Positions 6,318 to 13,744 of a DNA stretch of 16,482 nt are shown here, piece after piece (position 1 is the stretch's first letter; each line of letters opens with the position of its first letter). Below the pieces are notes generated by a model. The model did no database searches, had not been told where the DNA came from, and saw only the letters and a program-made list of their open reading frames with translations. The stretch covers positions 1 through 16,482 of the forward strand of contig CAMCIP010000022.1 of NCBI GenBank assembly GCA_945874855.1. Reading direction: 5' to 3'. The DNA comes from Brevundimonas vancanneytii. GTDB taxonomy: Bacteria > Pseudomonadota > Alphaproteobacteria > Caulobacterales > Caulobacteraceae. The translations under genes and the position numbers were made by a program.

Positions 6318-6772
6318 GCCGCCTTGTGCCAGCCGCCCTCGGGCGACTGCTTCCAGTAGGCGAGAGCGGCCCCCTGCCCCTTCAGGGATTTCCAGCGGTC
6401 GCGCTCGGCCTGGACTGCCGCATCGTCGCGCCCGTCGAACAGAATGAAGCATCGCGCATATCCTTCGGTGGCTCCCAGTTCTGCCCCGTCAAGGATGAAC
6501 AGCGCCTGAGCCGCATTCAGGTTCTCACCGGATTGCGTCAGGAGAATGGGCTGTCGTTCGGCGTGGGGCCGATCGGCACGGCCGTGGGCCAGGAAGGCAT
6601 CCTCGCGGAAGGTCCAGAGGTCACGGTCGATGGCTTCCAGCCGCTCGGGCGTGGCGACCCGGACGAGGGCCCGCCAGCCCTTCTCGCGGGTCTTCTCCAG
6701 CAGACCGGGCAGGACCTGCTCCAGGCCGGAGCGCTCCAGGTGGTAGAACCAGATCTCGGGGGTGGGGGTCAT
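6314..6772 (-). CDS. holC: DNA polymerase III subunit chi
   Basis: A 152-residue HolC. The chi subunit links the clamp loader to single-strand-binding protein during replication. Family landmarks are the N-terminal IWFYHLERSGLEQVLPGLLE (7-26), the motif LWTFREDAFLAHG (52-64), RQPILLT (73-79), LNAAQALFILDG (85-96) and the C-terminal region ending WKQSPEGGWHKAA. The ATG at 6772 is chosen over a GTG at 6790 because AAGGCGAG lies just upstream of it. In E. coli and many proteobacteria holC directly follows pepA; here a lower-GC gene lies between them. The stop codon overlaps the likely CTG start of the next gene. No psi subunit gene (holD) is visible in the window. Confidence 0.94.
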   Translation of the reverse strand: MTPTPEIWFYHLERSGLEQVLPGLLEKTREKGWRALVRVATPERLEAIDRDLWTFREDAFLAHGRADRPHAERQPILLTQSGENLNAAQALFILDGAELGATEGYARCFILFDGRDDAAVQAERDRWKSLKGQGAALAYWKQSPEGGWHKAA

Positions 6773-6781
6773 GCTCGCCTT

Positions 6782-6795
6782 GTGCGGCACCGCAC
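6782..6795. promoter_or_regulatory. Short palindrome just upstream of the holC ribosome site
   Basis: GTGCGG CA CCGCAC is a near-perfect palindrome that can form a 5-base stem with a 4-base loop directly against the AAGGCGAG ribosome site of holC. It could modulate holC translation or be chance in GC-rich DNA. No other support is visible. Confidence 0.25.
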
Positions 6796-6826
6796 GGCCC
6801 GACCCGCGTCCCGCCTCAAACCGGAG

Positions 6827-7219
6827 TCAATACGGATCACGAATGGGTCGGCAGGTGTCGGGATAGTCGTGATAGGTAATGCAGTAGAGTGCCGTATTGC
6901 CATTCCACTCAATATCCATCTCCACCCAGCCCAGCATTCGGCCCATGAAGCCGTCATAGGCATAGGAAGCCTGCATCCGGATGACGCGACCTCCCCGTCG
7001 CGTGACCTCGATATCATGCATCGAACCGGCCGTATAACGGTTGTAGCTCCAGGTTCTGGAGTCGGTTTTCACGTAGTCATCGAGCATGGCGAGCAACTGC
7101 TCGTCAGTTTTTCCGTTTATATAGGAATGATCGTCATCATTGGATTGCGCGGAAGCAGGTAAAGAGAGCCCCGCATTCAGGACAATGGCAGAGAGCAACA
7201 CCAGTAACAATCTGATCAT
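6827..7219 (-). CDS. Secreted orphan protein of lower GC content
   Basis: A 130-residue protein that I do not recognise. A clear Sec signal peptide, MIRLLLVLLSAIVLNAGLSL then PASAQ, predicts cleavage after Ala24. The mature part is about 106 residues, acidic at its start (SNDDDHSYINGKTDE) and rich in Tyr, Trp and Met, with two cysteines near the C terminus (Cys113, Cys123) that may pair. The start ATG at 7219 follows a poor GGGG ribosome site; a TTG at 7225 is a possible alternative. Hand counts over sampled 60-base lines give roughly 45-55 percent GC, well below the neighbouring genes, and codon use is more relaxed. It lies between pepA and holC, usually adjacent, so it looks like an insertion. 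TTGACT on the minus strand (7269-7274) could be a -35, but the -10 is poor. Confidence 0.75.
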   Translation of the reverse strand: MIRLLLVLLSAIVLNAGLSLPASAQSNDDDHSYINGKTDEQLLAMLDDYVKTDSRTWSYNRYTAGSMHDIEVTRRGGRVIRMQASYAYDGFMGRMLGWVEMDIEWNGNTALYCITYHDYPDTCRPIRDPY

Positions 7220-7317
7220 GTTCAATACCCCGGCTGTGGGATCGAGTGAACATCATCCTGATCGCAGAAGTCAAGCCCGAGCAACCGTCGTTACTTGAGC
7301 TCTTGTCTGTACGCGGA

Positions 7318-8799
7318 TCATTCCAGCGCTTCGTACGTGTCCGCGACCATGCGGTCGAGGGTGCGGACGCCCCAGCCGACGGCGCCGTCGGGGACGGTCG
7401 GGTTCCGGGAATCCTTGATCCAGGCGGTCGGCGCGATGTCGATGTGGGCCCAGGGCACGCCGTTGGTGAAGCGCTGGAGGAACAGGGCGGCGGTGATGGA
7501 CCCGCCGGCGCGGCCGTTGCCGGTGTTCTTCACATCGGCGATCGGGCTGTCGATGTGGCGCTCATAGGCGGCCGGAATGGGCATGCGCCAGACATTTTCG
7601 CCGACCTTGGGGGCGGCCTTGACGATGGCGTCGGCGACCTCGTCCGAGTTGGAGAAGACGCCGGCATATTCGAGGCCGAGGGCCACGATCATGGCCCCCG
7701 TCAGGGTGGCCAGGTCGATCATGAATTTCGGCTTGAACCGGTCCTGGCAGTACCAGAGGCAGTCGGCCAGGACGAGGCGGCCCTCGGCGTCGGTGTTGAG
7801 GATCTCGACCGACTGGCCCGACAGGGACATGACGACGTCGCCGGGGCGCTGGGCTTTGCCGTCGGGCATGTTCTCGACCAGACCCAGCACGCCGACGGCG
7901 TTGACCCGGGCCTTGCGGCCCGCCAGCGCGTGCATGAGGCCGGCCACGGCGGCGGCGCCGCCCATGTCCCACTTCATCTCCTCCATGCCGTCGGCCGGCT
8001 TGATGGAGATGCCGCCGGTGTCGAAGGTGACGCCCTTGCCGACGAAGGCGATCGGCTGTTTGCCCTTGGCGCCGCCGTTCCATTTGAGGATGGCGACCTG
8101 GCTTTCGCGCACGCTGCCCATGCCGACCCCCAGCAGGGTGCGGAAGCCGAGCGTCTCCAGTTCCGCCTCGCCGAGGATCTCGACCTCGAGCCCGAGGGAC
8201 TCCAGCGCCTTGACGCGTCTGGCGAACTCGGCCGGGTAGAGGACGTTGGCCGGTTCGGCGACCAGGTCACGGGCGAACTCCACGGCGTCGGCGACCGGCG
8301 AGAGGGCGGCATAGGCGGCCTCGGCGGCCTTCGGGTCGGCGGCGACGACGCGGATCGTCCCGACCGAGGGCGTCTTCTCGGGCTTCAGCGTGGTGCGGTA
8401 TTTCAGGAAGCGGTAGGCGGCGAGGCGGGCGGCGAAGGCGGCGCGCGCGGCCTGCCCGGCCGACAGGTGGGAGACGTCGAGGGCCAGGACCTCGGCCCCT
8501 GAAAGCTTGACGGCGTGATAGGCCGCGCCCGCCGCCGTCTCGAGCGCCAGATCGTCGAAGCCGGCCGAATCACCTGCCCCCGTCAGAACGATGAGGTTGG
8601 CGTCAGCGCCGGCCGCGCCGGCGACCAGCTGGGTGGAGTTCAGCGCGCCCGTGAAACGGCCCGCCGCCATGGCCCGGGACAGGGCACCGCCGACGGCCAC
8701 ATCCAGATCGACGCCCGTCCCGGCCAGCACCCGCCCGTCATGGACCAGAACGGCGAGGGCGGACGCGGCGGCCGCGGAGGCGGCGAACTCGATCTTCAT
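7318..8799 (-). CDS. pepA: Leucyl aminopeptidase (M17 cytosol aminopeptidase)
   Basis: A 493-residue M17 metallopeptidase that removes N-terminal residues from peptides in the cytoplasm using two metal ions. The catalytic C-terminal domain carries VGKGVTFDTGGISIKPADGM (253-272), MKWDMGGAAAV (275-285) and the family signature NTDAEGRLVLAD (335-346). Expected metal ligands and active-site residues Lys255, Asp260, Lys267, Asp278, Asp337, Glu339 and Arg341 show exactly the spacing of the E. coli PepA set. The N-terminal domain (1-165) is divergent, as usual. The ATG at 8799 is preferred over an in-frame start at 8826 because CAGGAG lies 7 bases upstream. It is divergent from lptF, as in E. coli, and upstream of holC with one extra gene between. 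Whether it also binds DNA, as E. coli PepA does, cannot be read here. Confidence 0.96.
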   Translation of the reverse strand: MKIEFAASAAAASALAVLVHDGRVLAGTGVDLDVAVGGALSRAMAAGRFTGALNSTQLVAGAAGADANLIVLTGAGDSAGFDDLALETAAGAAYHAVKLSGAEVLALDVSHLSAGQAARAAFAARLAAYRFLKYRTTLKPEKTPSVGTIRVVAADPKAAEAAYAALSPVADAVEFARDLVAEPANVLYPAEFARRVKALESLGLEVEILGEAELETLGFRTLLGVGMGSVRESQVAILKWNGGAKGKQPIAFVGKGVTFDTGGISIKPADGMEEMKWDMGGAAAVAGLMHALAGRKARVNAVGVLGLVENMPDGKAQRPGDVVMSLSGQSVEILNTDAEGRLVLADCLWYCQDRFKPKFMIDLATLTGAMIVALGLEYAGVFSNSDEVADAIVKAAPKVGENVWRMPIPAAYERHIDSPIADVKNTGNGRAGGSITAALFLQRFTNGVPWAHIDIAPTAWIKDSRNPTVPDGAVGWGVRTLDRMVADTYEALE

Positions 8800-8882
8800 A
8801 AGGGACTCCTGCCGGCGGATACGCACCGGTCCTGGTGGAAACGGAATGGGTCACACGGTTTCGCGGGTGCCAACGGACATGT

Positions 8883-8911
8883 ATTAGAAGCGACCGCGCC
8901 GCCGCCTGCAA
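8883..8911 (-). promoter_or_regulatory. Candidate pepA promoter
   Basis: Read on the minus strand: TTGCAG at 8911-8906, a 17-base spacer, and TCTAAT at 8888-8883, followed by AC. The -10 matches the sigma-70 consensus at five of six positions and resembles the alphaproteobacterial form. Transcription near 8876 would give a leader of about 77 bases. A plus-strand -10-like TATTAG (8882-8887) overlaps it and could serve lptF, but its -35 is weak. Confidence 0.4.
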
Positions 8912-8930
8912 TGGCGATTTCTTTCTGCTG

Positions 8931-10064
8931 ATGACGCTGATCCAAGGCTATCTTTTCCGCCAGATCGCGCGTCCCGTGTTGGGCGCATGCGCCGCCTTGG
9001 CCGGAATCGGCATTCTGAGCCAGACGCTCGAGCAGCTGGAGTTCGTGGTCGAGCGCGGGGCCAGCCTGGGCGTGATGGTGACGCTGACGGCGCTGGCCCT
9101 GCCGCAGTTGCTGGGGGTGATCCTGCCGATCGGCCTGTTCGTGGGGGCGCTGATCGCCCTTACGCGGCTGCAGCGCGAACAGGAGCTGATCGCGGCCTTC
9201 GCGGGCGGGATGACGCGGTGGGCGGCCATCCGCCCCGCGGCCCTTCTGGCGGTGATCGTGGCGGCCCTGACCCTGGTGATCAACGTCGCGGTCCAGCCCT
9301 GGGCGCAGCGCGAGGCGCGGGATCAGGCCTTCGCCGTGCGCTCGGACCTGGCCGCCCTGCTGGTCGAGGAGGGGCGTTTCGTCAAAGGGCCGGGCGGACT
9401 GACCATCTATGTGCAGCAGATCCAGCAGAACGGGCTGCTGACCAATCTGTTCGTCCACATCGACGACGGGACCAATGTCTCGACGTGGAACGCGGCCGAG
9501 GCGCGATTCTCGCGCGTCGCGGGGGAGCCCTATCTGCTGCTGGGCCGGGGCTCATGGCAGCGGTACTCCGCCGACGGGGTGCTGAACTTCCTGTCGTTCG
9601 ACAACCACGCCTTTCCCCTGGCCTCGTTCGTGGGGGAGGCCGAAGCCGTGCAGTACAAGCCGTCCGACCTCTATTTGCACCAGCTCTTCGCGCCGACGCC
9701 GGAGCTGCTGCGCACGGCCGGCAGCGCCGGACAGTTGCGCGCTGAAGGCCATGCGCGACTGGCCTCGCCCCTTTACGCCCTGACCGCCATGGCCATGGCT
9801 CTGACCGCCATCCTGGGCGGCGCCTTCAGCCGCACGGGATATGGCCTGCGGGTGGCCAAGGCCGCGGCGGCGTTTCTGGGGGTACGGATCATGGGCTATG
9901 GCCTGATGGCGGCCGGCGCGTGGAACGACTGGGTCAATGCGCTGCAATATCTGCTGCCCCTGGCCGCGGCGGCGATCGCGCTCAGGCTCCTGTTCCGGGC
10001 GCTGAAGCCCGGTCGGGCGGGTCGCGCCGCGCGGGCCGCCTCCCTCCGGGTGGCGACGTCATGA
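8931..10064 (+). CDS. lptF: LPS export ABC transporter permease LptF
   Basis: A 377-residue inner-membrane permease of the LptB2FG exporter, which lifts LPS from the inner membrane and passes it to the periplasmic bridge. It has three N-terminal helices (about 14-34, 46-78, 100-122), a periplasmic jellyroll-like domain (about 125-265), and three C-terminal helices (279-298, 309-330, 337-356). The cytoplasmic coupling segment LTRLQREQELIAAFAGGM (77-94) is typical of the YjgP/YjgQ family. The ATG at 8931 gives the usual MTLIQGYLFRQI start; a longer frame from 8835 adds an implausible Cys-rich leader. No clear ribosome site precedes it; instead a seven-codon frame (8911-8931) ends in TGATG. The stop overlaps the lptG start (ATGA). 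The LptB ATPase gene is not in the window. Confidence 0.94.
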   Translation: MTLIQGYLFRQIARPVLGACAALAGIGILSQTLEQLEFVVERGASLGVMVTLTALALPQLLGVILPIGLFVGALIALTRLQREQELIAAFAGGMTRWAAIRPAALLAVIVAALTLVINVAVQPWAQREARDQAFAVRSDLAALLVEEGRFVKGPGGLTIYVQQIQQNGLLTNLFVHIDDGTNVSTWNAAEARFSRVAGEPYLLLGRGSWQRYSADGVLNFLSFDNHAFPLASFVGEAEAVQYKPSDLYLHQLFAPTPELLRTAGSAGQLRAEGHARLASPLYALTAMAMALTAILGGAFSRTGYGLRVAKAAAAFLGVRIMGYGLMAAGAWNDWVNALQYLLPLAAAAIALRLLFRALKPGRAGRAARAASLRVATS

Positions 10065-11173
10065 GCGCGCCGTCGTGGATCCGGCTGGGGGGTATCGAGC
10101 GCTATGTGCTGGGGCAGCAGGCGCGGTCGCTGGCTGTGGCCCTGGGGGTGATCGGCGCCCTGATCATGCTGATCGACTTCGTGGAGATTTCACGCGGGGT
10201 CGGATCGGACGTCGACCTGTCGGCGCCGCGCATCCTGGGGCTGATGCTGCTGAAGTCGCCGGCGGTGATCCTGCAGCTGGCGCCGTTCGTCTTTCTGTTC
10301 GGGACCCTGGGGGCCTATGTGGCGCTGAACCGGCGCAGCGAGCTGGTGGCCATGCGCGCGGCTGGTGTGTCGGCGTGGCGGTTCGTGCTGCCGGCGGCCG
10401 GGGCCGCCCTGCTGGCCGGCGTGGTCACGATCGCGGCGCTGAACCCGCTGGCCTCCTATGCCGATGGACTGTTCCAGCGCGAGCGGACGCGGCTGTCCGG
10501 CTCGGCGGCGCCTGAGCAGGCCGCGGCCATCTGGCTGCGCGAGGGCGACGACCAGCGCCAGATGATCATCCGGGCGGACAGCCAGGATCGGGCCAATGCC
10601 CGTCTGCTGGGCGTGAGCTTCTTCATCTACATCGCCGACGGACGCGGGGGACGGACCTTCGCCGAGCGGATCGATGCCCGGTCGGCTGCGCTGAGCGCCG
10701 GCAGCTGGCGTCTGGTCGATGCGGTGGGGGCCCGGGTGGGCGAGCGCGGGGTGCGCTATGCCACCCTGGACCTGCGCTCCAGCCTGGCCGACGAGGAGGC
10801 GTTCGAGCGGTTCGCCCGGCCGCAGTCGACGCCGATCTGGTCCCTGCCCGCCCAGATCGAGCGGATCGAGAACGCGGGATTCTCGTCCACAGGCTATCGG
10901 CTGCGACTGCATCAGCTGTTGGCGACACCCCTGGTGTTCGCGGCCATGTCGATCCTGGCGGCGGCCTTTTCCCTGCGATTGCTGAGGCTGGGCGATCTGG
11001 CGCGGATGAGCGCGGCGGCCGTGATCCTGGGGTTCGCCTTCTTCTTCGTGAACCAGGCGTCGGCGGCGTTCGGTTCGGCCGAGGTGATCGCGCCGTTCGT
11101 GGCCGCCTGGCTGCCGCCGGTGCTCACCCTGCTCGCCGCCCTGACCCTGCTGGTCTACACAGAGGACGGCTAG
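10061..11173 (+). CDS. lptG: LPS export ABC transporter permease LptG
   Basis: A 370-residue partner of LptF in the inner-membrane LPS exporter. Helices are predicted at about 22-42, 57-88, 107-128, 286-305, 315-336 and 344-365, with a periplasmic domain between the third and fourth. The coupling helix NRRSELVAMRAAGVS (90-104) is the conserved segment that contacts the LptB ATPase. IWSLPAQIERIENAGF (259-274) and the YRLRLHQLLATPLVF stretch are also typical. The ATG at 10061 overlaps the lptF stop by ATGA, giving translational coupling that suits a 1:1 complex. lptD follows 72 bases downstream on the same strand, so inner- and outer-membrane parts of LPS transport are encoded together. Confidence 0.94.
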   Translation: MSAPSWIRLGGIERYVLGQQARSLAVALGVIGALIMLIDFVEISRGVGSDVDLSAPRILGLMLLKSPAVILQLAPFVFLFGTLGAYVALNRRSELVAMRAAGVSAWRFVLPAAGAALLAGVVTIAALNPLASYADGLFQRERTRLSGSAAPEQAAAIWLREGDDQRQMIIRADSQDRANARLLGVSFFIYIADGRGGRTFAERIDARSAALSAGSWRLVDAVGARVGERGVRYATLDLRSSLADEEAFERFARPQSTPIWSLPAQIERIENAGFSSTGYRLRLHQLLATPLVFAAMSILAAAFSLRLLRLGDLARMSAAAVILGFAFFFVNQASAAFGSAEVIAPFVAAWLPPVLTLLAALTLLVYTEDG

Positions 11174-11245
11174 CGTCGCGCGCAAACTCCGCCTAGGAGC
11201 GGGCGGGGGGCGGCGCGGTTGCGAGAGACGGATATCGATACGGCC

Positions 11246-13672
11246 ATGCCAGCCCGCCGCCCCTCCCTGAAGACGTTCAAGGCCCTGTTGCTGGTCGGGG
11301 TGGCCGCCAGCCTGTGGACCGGCCGCGCGGCCCAGGCGCAGGAGGCGCCGCCGGCGCCCGACGACGGCCTGGACGACCGCGCCATCTATCTGGACGCCGA
11401 GGCGGTGGGCCGGGTCGGCGACCGGCTGGAGGCGGCGCGCGAGACCGGTGACCGCGCCTTCGCCCGCTTCCAGGGCCATACCCTGCTGACGCGGCGGCTG
11501 ACCTATGACCTGGCGACCGGCCTGGCGTCGGCGCGCGGCGAGGTCGAGCTGACGGCGCCCGACGGAACCCGGGTCTATGCGGACTATCTGGAGCTGGTGC
11601 AGGGCGCCCAGACAGGACTGGCGGTGAATTTCGCAACGCGGCTGGAAGACGGATCCAGCCTGATGGCCGCGACGGCCGTGCGGCGCAGCGAAACGCGGAA
11701 CGAACTGAACTACGCCGTCTTCACCCCCTGTCCCATCTGCGACGAGGAGGGCCGGCCGAAGACGCCGACGATCTCGATCGAGGCCCAGCGCGTGATCCAG
11801 GACGAGGCCCTGAGGGCGATCCTGTACCGCAATGCGGTGTTCAAGGTCAGTGGCGTGCCGGTGCTGTATCTGCCGGTGTTCGCCCATCCGGACCCGACGG
11901 TCGAGCGCGCCTCCGGGCTGCTGATTCCCGACGTCGGCTTCGACGGTGAGCGGGGGTTGAGCTGGGAGCAGCCCTATCTGCTGGTGATCTCCCCGTCCGA
12001 GGACTGGTTGTTCAGCCCCCAGATCAACACCGGCGTCGAGCCGTTCCTGAACGTCCAGTGGCGCCGCCGCTTCGGGGACGGGGCGGTGACGGTGCGGGGC
12101 GGCTATACCTATGCCCGCAACTTTGGCGACTTCGACGTCGACGACGACGGGGTGGACGATGTGCCCCAGCCGCTGGGCCGGGAAAGCCGCAGCTATCTGC
12201 TGGCCAACGGCGCCTTCGATCCGGCCGGGCCCTGGCGCTGGGGCTTCACCATGGAGCGGACGTCGGACAAAACCCTGTTCGACCGCTACGACGTACGTGA
12301 TCCGTATACCGACAATGGACTCTATCACGGCGATGAGCGGCGCCTGATCAGCCAGGTCTTCGCCGAGCGGCAGACGGCGCGGTCCTATCTGTCGGTGGCC
12401 GCCTTCGACATCCAGAGCCTGCGCGTGGCCATTCCCAACGAGGCGGCGCCGGGCCTGAACGTGTTCGAGTCCGACGGCGCCCTGCCCGTGGTCGGGCCGT
12501 TGATCGATGTGCGCTGGGAGCCAGGCCGGCCGATCCTGGGGGGACGTCTGAGACTGAGCGGCTCGGCCGTGGCCACGTTCCGGGACGACTATGTGGGCGC
12601 ACCGGTGCTGGGGCCCGCAACCCTGCCCCTCATCGCGACGACGGGTCAGGGCGGGGTCGATACCCGGCGCGTGACCGGCCGGGCGGAATGGCGGCGTACC
12701 TTCCTGTCCCCCGCCGGCGTCCGGTGGGAGCCGTTCGTCGACGCGCGGATGGATCTGTATTCGATCGCCGATCTGCCCGCGCCGGGACTGGAGGCCGACC
12801 AGACCGTGAGCCGGGGCCGGTTCACGGCGGGCCTGGATGTCAGCTGGCCCCTGATCCGGCCGCTGTCGGGCGGAAGCGCGCTGATCCTGGAGCCGATGGC
12901 CCAGCTGTCGGCGTCGAGCCGATCGGACCTCGATCCCCGCATTCCCAATGAGGACAGCCAGGCCCTCGATCTGGACGAGACCAGCCTGTTCCGCATCGAC
13001 CGCTTTCCCGGGCAGGACCTCTACGAAGGCGGGCTGCGCGTCACGGGCGGCGCCCGGGCGACGGTGCGGTGGAGCGACTTCCGTCAGGCCGCGGTGTTCG
13101 TCGGCCGCAGCTGGCGCGATGAGGCCGAACCGGGCCTGTTGACCGTCGCGGGCGACTCCGCGCCCGGCGCGCCGGTGACCTATGACGCCGGCGGCCTGGC
13201 GGACGAAGGCTCGGACTGGATCGTCCAGGCCAGTTTCACGCCGCGTGACGGCATCCGCTCCTGGGCCCGGGCCTCGATTGACGATTCCGGTGAGGTGAAG
13301 CGCGCCGAAGGGGCCGTGGAGGGCCGATGGGGCCGTCGCAACGCCGGATCGCTGGTCTATGTGCGCGACCGGTCCAATCCGGTGGCGGGACCGCTGAACC
13401 GCAACTATGCCTTCGTCCAGGCCTCGGGACAGCAGTTCGTCGCCGGCAACTGGGGCGTTACCGGCACGGGGGTCATGGACCTGGATCGCGACCTGATCGT
13501 GCGCTCCGAGATCGGCCTGCTGTTCGACGACGACTGCCTGCGTTTCGAACTGGGCTGGCGGCGCGACAACACCCGTGTGCGGCCCAGCGGGCCGTCGGAG
13601 GGCGTCTATGTGCGCCTAACGCTCGCCACTTTTGGCGGTACAGGCTATCAGCGGGGCGAGGGTGGCCGCTAA
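11246..13672 (+). CDS. lptD: LPS-assembly protein LptD, outer-membrane translocon
   Basis: An 808-residue outer-membrane beta-barrel that, with LptE, inserts LPS into the outer leaflet. The signal peptide ends near AAQAQ (28-32). Residues 45-200 form the periplasmic OstA/LptA-like domain (AIYLDAEAV, GEVELTAPDGTRVYADYLEL). The family motif region VFTPCPICDEEGRPKTPT (158-174) and VSGVPVLYLPVFAHPDPTVE (201-220) precede the barrel, which ends with DDDCLRFELGWRRD. Only three cysteines occur (162, 165, 764), against four in E. coli. A DxDxDGxxD loop lies at 297-305. The ATG at 11246 gives a clean signal peptide; a TTG at 11219 is an alternative. It is followed by surA, whose product chaperones such barrels. 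Confidence 0.94.
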   Translation: MPARRPSLKTFKALLLVGVAASLWTGRAAQAQEAPPAPDDGLDDRAIYLDAEAVGRVGDRLEAARETGDRAFARFQGHTLLTRRLTYDLATGLASARGEVELTAPDGTRVYADYLELVQGAQTGLAVNFATRLEDGSSLMAATAVRRSETRNELNYAVFTPCPICDEEGRPKTPTISIEAQRVIQDEALRAILYRNAVFKVSGVPVLYLPVFAHPDPTVERASGLLIPDVGFDGERGLSWEQPYLLVISPSEDWLFSPQINTGVEPFLNVQWRRRFGDGAVTVRGGYTYARNFGDFDVDDDGVDDVPQPLGRESRSYLLANGAFDPAGPWRWGFTMERTSDKTLFDRYDVRDPYTDNGLYHGDERRLISQVFAERQTARSYLSVAAFDIQSLRVAIPNEAAPGLNVFESDGALPVVGPLIDVRWEPGRPILGGRLRLSGSAVATFRDDYVGAPVLGPATLPLIATTGQGGVDTRRVTGRAEWRRTFLSPAGVRWEPFVDARMDLYSIADLPAPGLEADQTVSRGRFTAGLDVSWPLIRPLSGGSALILEPMAQLSASSRSDLDPRIPNEDSQALDLDETSLFRIDRFPGQDLYEGGLRVTGGARATVRWSDFRQAAVFVGRSWRDEAEPGLLTVAGDSAPGAPVTYDAGGLADEGSDWIVQASFTPRDGIRSWARASIDDSGEVKRAEGAVEGRWGRRNAGSLVYVRDRSNPVAGPLNRNYAFVQASGQQFVAGNWGVTGTGVMDLDRDLIVRSEIGLLFDDDCLRFELGWRRDNTRVRPSGPSEGVYVRLTLATFGGTGYQRGEGGR

Positions 13673-13744
13673 GGGCGGCGATCGGGCGATTCGCGTCGGC
13701 GGACGCGGGCGGCGAGGCCGATGATTTTGGGTCCAGGACGAACG

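Noticed and set aside
6318..6452. N-terminal extension of I78 copy 1 back to ATG 6452
   Set aside because: It lies wholly inside holC in another frame and would put 45 polar, Arg-rich residues before the signal peptide. Kept as an alternative only.
7246..8502. A 418-codon open frame on the + strand over pepA
   Set aside because: It is the antisense shadow of a complete M17 aminopeptidase; Gly/Asp/Val-rich with no domain.
10190..12328. A 712-codon open frame on the minus strand opposite lptG and lptD
   Set aside because: Codon structure of the + strand genes keeps this antisense frame open in GC-rich DNA. Its translation is Gly/Arg/Gln/His-rich with no domain, and both sense genes are certain.
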